12,779 nt of DNA. Origin: Thermoanaerobacterales bacterium (GTDB lineage Bacteria > Bacillota > Thermosediminibacteria > Thermosediminibacterales > Tepidanaerobacteraceae). The position numbers and the translations under genes are program-made. Positions 6,851-12,216 of this stretch are shown piece by piece. The number at the start of each line of letters is the position of its first letter. Position 1 is the stretch's first letter. The stretch lies in assembly GCA_012839145.1 (NCBI GenBank), contig DUNY01000422.1, positions 1 to 12,779 of the forward strand. Direction: 5' to 3'. The notes beneath the pieces are model-generated. The model made no database searches. It saw only the letters and a list, made by a program, of their open reading frames with translations, and was not told where the DNA came from.

Positions 6851-7990
6851 ATGTTTCCATTGCTTTTAATACCGTATTATCTTCTGGTGGGAACGGCAGG
6901 AGCTTTCTTTATCAGCCGGAAAACCACCGATACCAAGGAATATAAGATCATTGGTTTTAAAGAGGGTTTTGCTTTGAGAAAGGGCCAGTACCTGATGGAA
7001 AACCACGGCATAAAAATAAAAAAACATCTGCCCCTTATTAATGCATGCCTTTGCGAAGTGACCGGTGATCTCGGCGTGTATCAAAGTTTGGCAGAAGACC
7101 CCATGATAGAGTTTGTTGAAGACGACTATGAGGGCAAAATTCAGGTTATACCAACCCTGTCAATAGAAATTAAAAAACAGGGTCAAGAAATCCCTTGGGG
7201 TGTTAAAAAGATCGGTGCACCCTCTGTTTGGAAAGACACCGCCGGTCAAGGAGTGAGAGTTGGAATTATTGACACCGGTGTGGACCTAAGCCATCCGGAC
7301 TTAGAGGACAATATCAAGAAAGCCGGCTGGGTCCTTGAATGTCAAAACATAGTTGATGATAATGGCCACGGCAGTCATGTGGCCGGCACCATAGCAGCTC
7401 TCGACAATGATATAGGAGTAATAGGAGCAGCACCAAAAGTTGAAATATATGCGGTAAAGGCTTTTAGCAAAAGCGGTAGGGGTAATATCTCCGATGTGAT
7501 AGAGGGTTTGGACTGGTGTGTGCAAAACAAGGTTCAAATAATCAATATGAGTTTCGGATTCAAAAAGAGCAAAGCCCTTGAGAAGGCTGTAAAAGAAGTA
7601 TATAAGCGGAAAATAGTCTTAGTGGCTGCCGCGGGAAATTCAGGGGGCGATAACAGCGTAATGTATCCTGCCAGGTATCCGGAAGTTATAGCTGTTGCCG
7701 CTTCCAATTCAGATGATAAAGTGGCGTGGTTTTCCAGCGGCGGTGCAGAAGTGGATGTTATGGCACCGGGTGCCGGTATACTCTCCACACACAAAAACGG
7801 AGGTTACAAAACCATGAGTGGAACCTCAATGGCTTGTCCTCATGTGACAGCAGCCTGTGCATTGATTTTATCCAAATCCAATCTGGACCCCAAAGGAGTA
7901 AAAGAAGTATTGATAAAGACCTGTAAAGACATGGGCTACTCAAAATCCAAGCAGGGTGCCGGACTTATCGATGTATCAAAAGCGGTTTAA
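6851..7990 (+). CDS. S8 family serine protease (subtilisin-like) with N-terminal hydrophobic segment and propeptide
   Basis: 379 residues. A hydrophobic N-terminus (residues 1-22, MFPLLLIPYYLLVGTAGAFF) is a signal peptide or membrane anchor. Residues about 30-95 look like an I9-type inhibitory propeptide (YKIIGFKEGFALRKG...). The catalytic domain (about 115-379) has the full triad: Asp141 in IIDTGVD, His173 in NGHGSHVAGT, Ser326 in GTSMACPHV, plus oxyanion Asn263 in AAAGNSGG. It is expected to cleave proteins outside the cytoplasm or in the envelope. The frame is open upstream to 6536, but that extension runs antisense to the 139-residue gene; AAGGAGG sits 6 nt before ATG 6851, which is therefore chosen. 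It is divergent from cassette A genes and shares the duplicated control region. Sporulation-linked expression is possible but unproven. Confidence 0.93.
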   Translation: MFPLLLIPYYLLVGTAGAFFISRKTTDTKEYKIIGFKEGFALRKGQYLMENHGIKIKKHLPLINACLCEVTGDLGVYQSLAEDPMIEFVEDDYEGKIQVIPTLSIEIKKQGQEIPWGVKKIGAPSVWKDTAGQGVRVGIIDTGVDLSHPDLEDNIKKAGWVLECQNIVDDNGHGSHVAGTIAALDNDIGVIGAAPKVEIYAVKAFSKSGRGNISDVIEGLDWCVQNKVQIINMSFGFKKSKALEKAVKEVYKRKIVLVAAAGNSGGDNSVMYPARYPEVIAVAASNSDDKVAWFSSGGAEVDVMAPGAGILSTHKNGGYKTMSGTSMACPHVTAACALILSKSNLDPKGVKEVLIKTCKDMGYSKSKQGAGLIDVSKAV

Positions 7991-8037
7991 GATACAAAAG
8001 TCTAAAAACCTCATAAAAAACAGCATAAAAATACCGA

Positions 8038-8062
8038 AAAGCCTTGGAAAATCCAAGGCTTT
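8038..8062 (-). terminator. Hairpin between convergent protease and small membrane protein genes
   Basis: AAAGCCTTGGA (8038-8048) pairs perfectly with TCCAAGGCTTT (8052-8062) across a 3-nt loop. On the minus strand it is followed by TCGGTATTTTT, a reasonable T-rich tail, so it best serves the 33-residue gene. On the plus strand no T-run follows, but it may still punctuate protease transcripts. Confidence 0.7.
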
Positions 8063-8080
8063 CATGTTAGTCCTCTATAT

Positions 8081-8182
8081 TTATTTCTCTTCTTTACCGA
8101 GTAATGGGAACAGTAAAAAGATTATCGGGATTAATAGGATGATAAATACTAAAATGAAAATCCAGAAAATCGTTTGTGTCAT
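8081..8182 (-). CDS. 33-residue single-membrane-segment protein (cassette B)
   Basis: Begins MTQTIFWIF, runs through a hydrophobic helix containing IILLIPIIFLLFPLL and ends GKEEK. It is the paralogue of the 30-residue protein at 6154-6246: 22 of 30 aligned residues are identical, and the remaining changes are mostly between hydrophobic residues. This conservation argues for real coding sequence. AAGGGGG lies 8 nt before ATG 8182. An in-frame ATG ten codons upstream would add MHHERKGESA, but the Shine-Dalgarno falls inside that stretch and the paralogue starts at MTQ, so the inner start is chosen. It lies about 500 nt beyond the 150-residue gene on the same strand, and a terminator follows at 8038-8062. 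Function unknown. Confidence 0.8.
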   Translation of the reverse strand: MTQTIFWIFILVFIILLIPIIFLLFPLLGKEEK

Positions 8183-8285
8183 GGCGCTTTCCCCCTTTCT
8201 TTCGTGATGCATAACGGTTTAAAGGGTTTCAAAAGGCTTCCTTTTATTACACTGGGAAGTCTCTGTTTTAAAGGAACTTCTTGTT

Positions 8286-8302
8286 CTGATAACATAATAT
8301 GC
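8286..8302 (-). promoter_or_regulatory. Shared 17-nt promoter-like element before the small membrane protein gene (B)
   Basis: Minus-strand reading is GCATATTATGTTATCAG, one base longer than the copy at 6285-6300. The flanks also match: TGTNNCACNGAAAAA lies upstream of both, with AC 15 nt before CATA. It is 104 nt from the start codon, so the transcript would have an untranslated leader of nearly 100 nt. Confidence 0.5.
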
Positions 8303-8464
8303 ATTTGCTTTTTTCGGTGTTACAATAAAAAGATTTTGATATTCCAATACCATATATTCACAGAATACAACATCTCGGAATATTTTAATTTAGAAAGCAA
8401 GAAAACCGAAATATCTTTGCTAAGAATGTTTCAATATAAATCTATGAAGGGAGAATAAAAGAGC

Positions 8465-8665
8465 ATGACAAACATAACCAAATTAACTCCAAGTATTGAG
8501 CAGTCTAAACCCATAGAATCCCTCGAAAACAGAAACACACTGGTAATAATCGATAATATTTTAGCTGTTTTGGTGGCAGTAATCCTGCTGATTAGAGCAC
8601 TTATTACCTTATCTTCAAATTTATCATTTATGCCTGAAACATCAATCCAATCAAAAAGCAGCTAG
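8465..8665 (+). CDS. Small hypothetical membrane protein, 66 residues
   Basis: Not recognised. A polar N-terminus (1-25) is followed by a hydrophobic stretch (about 26-50, LVIIDNILAVLVAVILLIRA...) that could cross the membrane once, then a polar Ser-rich tail. A Shine-Dalgarno AAGGGAG (8447-8453) lies 11 nt before the ATG, slightly far. The opposite strand has no competing gene here. It is convergent with the 150-residue gene, 17 nt apart, and sits between the two minus-strand genes of cassette B; cassette A has no counterpart. No similarity to the 30/33-residue proteins is seen beyond hydrophobicity. Confidence 0.5.
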   Translation: MTNITKLTPSIEQSKPIESLENRNTLVIIDNILAVLVAVILLIRALITLSSNLSFMPETSIQSKSS

Positions 8666-8682
8666 GCTAGCCCCACCATTTT

Positions 8683-9135
8683 TTAAACGTCTTTAAACAA
8701 CTGAGCAAACATATTTGCCAACAGATGTTGAAATTCCTGGGTTTGTAAGAGAGTAAGAAACATTGGCAGCCACATATCTGTCATAATGGGCATACCCATG
8801 GGGCCGGAAACTTCATCGATATTTCCTTCAAGCTTATCCCGAGTCTTGTCAATAATATCAGTAATACTCTTCAGTGCAGTTTTAGTAAAATCCATACCTG
8901 TTGACATTTTTTCAAGCACATTCTTCAGACTTCCTGAAGCTATGGCTTCATACATAACTTTCTTAATGTCAAATTTCATCAAATCCGGATCTTCTTCAGG
9001 ACTTTCAGGTACCTCTTCTGACTCCAAATCTTCTGTGTCAGGTTCGGGGATTTCCAGCTCATTAAGTGCACTCAACAAAATATTTCTCTGAGCCTCAAGT
9101 TCTTCTAAGGCCATTTCGATTTCATCTTTAGCCAT
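8683..9135 (-). CDS. Uncharacterised 150-residue protein with acidic linker and QTQEFQHL tail (cassette B)
   Basis: Paralogue of the 139-residue protein at 6325-6744. Residues 1-28 are coiled-coil-like (MAKDEIEMALEELEAQRN...). Residues 29-52 form a Pro/Glu/Asp-rich acidic linker absent from the other copy. Residues 64-150 align without gaps to the paralogue: SGSLKN (67-72), KTA (85-87), DKLEG (100-104), GMPIMTDMWLPM (114-125), LLQTQEFQHLLAN (129-141). No signal peptide, membrane helix or known catalytic motif is visible. AAGGAGGT lies close upstream of ATG 9135, and the GCATATTATA element is 37 nt upstream. The divergent partner is the 115-residue gene rather than a protease. Family and function unknown. 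Confidence 0.87.
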   Translation of the reverse strand: MAKDEIEMALEELEAQRNILLSALNELEIPEPDTEDLESEEVPESPEEDPDLMKFDIKKVMYEAIASGSLKNVLEKMSTGMDFTKTALKSITDIIDKTRDKLEGNIDEVSGPMGMPIMTDMWLPMFLTLLQTQEFQHLLANMFAQLFKDV

Positions 9136-9158
9136 ACATAACCTCCTTCGCCCACTTC

Positions 9159-9220
9159 TTTAAAGCCTAATCTATAATATGCAATATCACCAAATGTTGC
9201 CCCTTTGAATAATTTATCAG
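9159..9220. promoter_or_regulatory. Duplicated divergent control region, copy B
   Basis: This 62-nt block between the 150- and 115-residue genes matches 6764-6826. It contains the minus-strand element GCATATTATAGATTAG (9182-9167), whose CATATTATA fits the CATANNNTA -10 consensus of SigK. On the plus strand TATAAT (9173-9178) also occurs, but it is TATATT in copy A and has no clear -35. Confidence 0.7.
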
Positions 9221-9245
9221 TATCACTATAAAGGAGGATTCTAAA

Positions 9246-9593
9246 GTGGACAATAAGTTTGATGAATTAAAAAAAGAAATCAAAGAGTCAATGAAAACCC
9301 CGGAAGATTTAGGTGATGTGTTTTTAAAATTCGGTATTACCCCGGAAAATCCCGAAACCCTTAAGCAGGTCATCAAAGATGCGGGAATAGACGAAGTGGA
9401 ACTAAGCCCTGAAAAAGCCGCTGAAATGGTTAAGAACATGACGGATAACCTTCCCCCGGAAATGAAAAAGTACATGGCGGGTATGATTGAGAGTATCTCT
9501 GATGCAATTACCACTATTCCCATGCCCGAGGATGTGCAAAAATTAATGGAAAACTGGAAACATGGAGACGAAACCGAAAGCGAACGCGAATAA
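9246..9593 (+). CDS. Uncharacterised acidic 115-residue protein
   Basis: Starts with GTG 9246; AAGGAGG (9231-9237) is 8 nt upstream, an ideal distance, and fixes the start. The product is hydrophilic, acidic and mostly helical in character: DNKFDELKKEIKESMKTPED (2-21), a middle segment with LSPEKAAEMVKNMTDNLPP (53-71), an amphipathic MKKYMAGMIESISDAI (73-88) and a charged tail KHGDETESERE. No signal peptide, membrane helix, cysteine or known motif. It is divergent from the 150-residue gene and driven from the duplicated control region, in the position held by the S8 protease in cassette A, although it shares no similarity with that protease. It may be a third soluble member of the system; function unknown. 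Confidence 0.85.
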   Translation: MDNKFDELKKEIKESMKTPEDLGDVFLKFGITPENPETLKQVIKDAGIDEVELSPEKAAEMVKNMTDNLPPEMKKYMAGMIESISDAITTIPMPEDVQKLMENWKHGDETESERE

Positions 9594-9898
9594 TTGGGTA
9601 CGGGTACAAATTATTCTCCCTACAGCACCATGCACTGTCAACGCAGTCCGTCTCTGGAAAGTGCATGGTTGCCAGGTGCCTATTGCTACAAAACCTGTAT
9701 AAAAGTGAAGGTGTCAACAACCCCGCCAATTCATGTTTTATATTACTCTAAACGCAGGGAAGAGTCTTAGCTCCTTCGCTTCGTTCAGGATCCAATCTTA
9801 ACCAACTTCCATCCCGTGACTTTTCACCCAGTCTGCCGTCCTTTTGACACAAACAAATGGGCTTTCGCCGCCAAGTTGTTACCATACCCTACGCACAT
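9594..9898. other. Intergenic stretch without a recognised gene
   Basis: No convincing coding sequence is seen. An inverted repeat joins GCACCATGCACT (9625-9636) with AGTGCATGGTTGC (9660-9672; one bulged T) across a 23-nt loop. It has no T-run after it, so it is not a standard terminator; it could still shape the 3' end of the 115-residue gene transcript. Confidence 0.4.
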
Positions 9899-9900
9899 AA

Positions 9901-9925
9901 AAAGCCCTAAATTATTTAGGGCTTT
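9901..9925 (-). terminator. Intrinsic terminator overlapping the deacetylase stop codon
   Basis: AAAGCCCTAAA (9901-9911) pairs with TTTAGGGCTTT (9915-9925) across TTA; six T's follow on the plus side and five T's on the minus side. The deacetylase stop codon (9916-9918) and its Lys-Pro codons lie within the stem, so the terminating ribosome would cover the first arm. Confidence 0.85.
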
Positions 9926-11115
9926 TTTAGCTCCACCATTTTCTCTTCTTGATGCCACTGGACCTCATAGCCCATGACCTCAGCCAAAGGCTTTACGGGC
10001 ACCATAACCTTTCCATCCACCGGATAAGCGGTCAAGGAAAACCAACTTATATCTTCATAACCAACTCTTGTTGCAACCTGGTATAAAATCGGATCCCAAA
10101 TCACATCACATCCCAGCTGCTCCTTGAAAAAATCCAGAGGGGTCATGGCAACTCCGTTGACGATAATGGGGGCGGATTCTAAAAGCAAAGGCTTTCCAAA
10201 TACATAAGCCGTATCTGAACCTATACGAAGCATAATGGATTCTTCAAAGCCTTCCGGAAGGGCAGGAGAGTCATCTTGTAACAAGGCTCTGAATTTTTCC
10301 GGAGTCGTATCCGGAGGCACTATTATCCGATTTAAATTCATGGGAGGAGAGTCTTGATATACGAAACCTTTGTTAACCGTGAATCCCAGCTTATAGTCAT
10401 ACACTTTGGCAGCTGTCACCCAAGCATCATTGAATTTGCCAAAAGGATAAGCGATGCTTATGGGATTTGAAAGGCCAATTTTATTGAATACATTGTTTAC
10501 CTGTTCAAAATCAAGCAATACTCCGTCTTGATCCATGGAAAGCAGATAGGGCTGACCATTAATAAAATCATGGGCATCAAAGGTATGATTGCCGAATTCC
10601 ACAAGGCCGCTGCCTGCCATTTCTTTTATCTGGTCAAAGGAAAGCTTATCAATGGCATTCGGGTCCTGAGCCTGCCCATCATCCACCATTTTACTGCCTA
10701 TAATGAAAATCACTGCCTTCAAATCATACTTTTTCAATACCTGATAAGCATAAATGTAATTGGATTCATAACCGTCATCGAAAGTGATCACAACTGTTTT
10801 TTCCGGCAATTTTTGCTTATTATATAAAAACTCTTGGATATCCTTTAAAGAGGCGGTGTAATAGCCATGCTCGTAAAGATATTTCATCTGGTCTTCAAAT
10901 TCTGAAAGAGTAACAATGGTATTTAGACTTTCGGGCAAAGCTTCGGGTATAATGTGATGATAGCAGAGCACCGTTACAGAGGGATTTTCATTGGTTTTTA
11001 ACACCTGGGCGGCTAATGAAGGTACAGAAAAATTTACAGCAAACACAAAAAGCGGCAGTAACAGCAAAAGAGCCTTTTTCAACAAATGGAGTTTGAAATG
11101 GTGCAAAAAGTGCAT
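9916..11115 (-). CDS. Secreted NodB-type polysaccharide deacetylase with C-terminal stalk-like domain
   Basis: 399 residues from the preferred start. A signal peptide (basic LHLLKK, hydrophobic LLLLLPLFVFAVNF, likely cleavage near SLAA) exports it. The NodB domain (about 48-285) has TFDDGY with Asp113/Asp114, HTFDAH with metal ligands His177 and His182, and YPFG (223-226). The family removes N- or O-acetyl groups from cell-wall or surface polysaccharides; the HTxDxH spacing recalls PgaB/IcaB-type enzymes, but the substrate is not proven. Residues about 301-399 contain two half-repeats (IIVNGVAMTPLDFFKEQLG..V.WD and DGKVMVPVKPLAEVMGYEV.W) typical of the copper amine oxidase N-terminal-like domain, which in Firmicutes serves as a wall or scaffold module. 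ATG 11121 and ATG 11115 are both in frame; GGAG is 3 nt from the first and 9 nt from the second, so 11115 is preferred. A palindrome ends right beside the Shine-Dalgarno. Confidence 0.9.
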   Translation of the reverse strand: MHFLHHFKLHLLKKALLLLLPLFVFAVNFSVPSLAAQVLKTNENPSVTVLCYHHIIPEALPESLNTIVTLSEFEDQMKYLYEHGYYTASLKDIQEFLYNKQKLPEKTVVITFDDGYESNYIYAYQVLKKYDLKAVIFIIGSKMVDDGQAQDPNAIDKLSFDQIKEMAGSGLVEFGNHTFDAHDFINGQPYLLSMDQDGVLLDFEQVNNVFNKIGLSNPISIAYPFGKFNDAWVTAAKVYDYKLGFTVNKGFVYQDSPPMNLNRIIVPPDTTPEKFRALLQDDSPALPEGFEESIMLRIGSDTAYVFGKPLLLESAPIIVNGVAMTPLDFFKEQLGCDVIWDPILYQVATRVGYEDISWFSLTAYPVDGKVMVPVKPLAEVMGYEVQWHQEEKMVELKKP

Positions 11116-11132
11116 AATCATATTCTCCTTTC

Positions 11133-11173
11133 AGGTGTCAGGGGGGTGTCAGGGGGACGGTTCTGTGTCACCT
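11133..11173. repeat. GC-rich palindrome, copy 4, with duplicated left arm
   Basis: The left arm GGTGTCAGGGG occurs twice (from 11134 and from 11145, an 11-nt period), followed by GACGGTT and the right arm CTGTGTCACCT. The arms pair with one mismatch. The repeat ends 5 nt upstream of the AAAGGAG Shine-Dalgarno of the deacetylase gene. Confidence 0.8.
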
Positions 11174-11204
11174 ACTGTTCCCATTGGGAGTTTGAAAGTG
11201 CAAA

Positions 11205-11234
11205 AGGTGTCAAGGGGACGGTTGTGTGTCACCT
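11205..11234. repeat. GC-rich palindrome, copy 5
   Basis: AGGTGTCAAGGGGACGG followed by TTGTGTGTCACCT: the same GTGTCA...GTGTCACC version as copy 4 without the arm duplication. The two copies are 31 nt apart in the upstream region of the deacetylase gene. Confidence 0.8.
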
Positions 11235-11343
11235 ACTATGTCAATCCTATTCCCATTGCCCGTCTATATTCTTTTATAATTACCTAAGAATTATACTATC
11301 ATATTGGTAATATAGTGTAAATGACGCAAATTTTACAACCACC

Positions 11344-11373
11344 TTACAAAAAAACGCATTTTTTTGATATAAT
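11344..11373 (+). promoter_or_regulatory. Candidate vegetative promoter of the nitrilase-like operon
   Basis: TTACAA (11344-11349), an 18-nt spacer and a perfect TATAAT (11368-11373). The start codon is 45 nt downstream. A quasi-palindrome (11295-11316, ACTATCATATT / AATATAGT) just upstream lies between this and the divergent deacetylase gene and could be an operator, with low certainty. Confidence 0.55.
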
Positions 11374-11418
11374 CAAACAAAACCATTTAGTTTTAATTAT
11401 TAAGGAGGCCAAGAGCTG

Positions 11419-12204
11419 ATGGAGCAAATAAAGCTCAAAATCTCATTAATCCAGATGGATGTAGCATACAAAGATCCCGATGCAAATTTAAATCGGGCCG
11501 AAACCATGATAAACAAAGCTTTAAAACAGCGAAAAAAGCCTAATGTATTAGTCCTGCCTGAAATGTGGACATCAGGTGGGTATCAAAAAGAGTCCAAAAT
11601 ACATGATGGGTCCCCTGCTGTGAATAGATTGAAAGAAATAGCCGCAAAAAACTCAGTTAACATAGTGGCAGGCTCTGTGATAGAAAGCAGAGGGGATAAG
11701 GATGTCTTTAACACTGCATACATAATAGACCGTCAAGGGAATATCATTGCCGCTTATGACCAAGTTCACCGCCAGCGCCATGAACAACATGCCCAAGGTA
11801 GCGATGCAGTTACCTTTGACATCGACGGCATCTGCTGTGGAATCATCCTTGGCTATGATCTGAGATTTCCGGAATTTGTGCGGCAATTAGCTCTCAAGGG
11901 CGCAAAAGTGCTCTTCGTTCCGGGAATGTGGTCGGGACCCCGAGAAGTCCACTGGAAACTTTTAAACATAGTCAGGGCAATAGAAAATCAATTTTTCGTG
12001 GTGGCTGTAAACGGTGCCGGCAAGACCGGGGACGTATCATATCCCGGGATGTCCATGGTAGTGGACCCTTGGGGTGAAATCCTAATTGAAGGTGATGATG
12101 CTCCCGACATTCTGACAACAGTGATAAATATAGGCCTGGTTGACAGAGCCAGAGCTCAAAATCCCGTGCTCAGCGACCGACGGCCTGATGTATATAAAGA
12201 TTGA
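11419..12204 (+). CDS. Nitrilase/carbon-nitrogen hydrolase superfamily protein lacking catalytic residues (probable pseudoenzyme)
   Basis: 261 residues, full length for the family. The nitrilase fold is recognisable throughout: IQMDVAYKDPDANL (11-24), VLVLPEMWTSGGY (43-55) with Glu48 in the place of the catalytic Glu, YDLRFPEFVRQLALKGAKVLFVPG (146-169), RAIENQFFVVAVNGAG (186-201) and MVVDPWGEIL (213-222). The other active-site positions are changed. YRKIH becomes YDQVH (Lys to Gln115), the second Glu position reads Gln126, and ICYDLRFPE becomes LGYDLRFPE (nucleophile Cys to Gly145). Neighbouring Cys139/Cys140 are five or six residues away from the nucleophile position. Hydrolysis by the usual mechanism is therefore not expected; a binding or regulatory role is inferred. 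AAGGAGG is 10 nt before ATG 11419. It appears to be first in an operon with the next gene. Confidence 0.88.
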   Translation: MEQIKLKISLIQMDVAYKDPDANLNRAETMINKALKQRKKPNVLVLPEMWTSGGYQKESKIHDGSPAVNRLKEIAAKNSVNIVAGSVIESRGDKDVFNTAYIIDRQGNIIAAYDQVHRQRHEQHAQGSDAVTFDIDGICCGIILGYDLRFPEFVRQLALKGAKVLFVPGMWSGPREVHWKLLNIVRAIENQFFVVAVNGAGKTGDVSYPGMSMVVDPWGEILIEGDDAPDILTTVINIGLVDRARAQNPVLSDRRPDVYKD

Positions 12205-12216
12205 AAGGAGATATCC

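Noticed and set aside
7956..8458. Plus-strand open frames at 7956-8207 and 8174-8458
   Set aside because: They overlap the end of the protease gene, the terminator at 8038-8062 and the opposite-strand 33-residue gene; no ribosome binding site or protein-like composition supports them.
8786..9091. Serine-rich plus-strand frame inside the 150-residue gene
   Set aside because: Its Ser/Phe-rich composition is the reverse complement of a Glu/Asp/Lys-rich gene, and the minus-strand product has a paralogue in the window.
10991..11310. Plus-strand frames running through the palindromes at 11133-11234
   Set aside because: They are made largely of repeat sequence and of the antisense of the deacetylase signal peptide; no start signal.
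11653..11886. Minus-strand frame within the nitrilase-like gene
   Set aside because: No ribosome binding site; the plus-strand frame is a recognised fold over its full length.
11419..12204. Active omega-amidase or nitrilase annotation
   Set aside because: Catalytic Lys and Cys are replaced by Gln115 and Gly145, so naming an enzymatic reaction would be unsupported.
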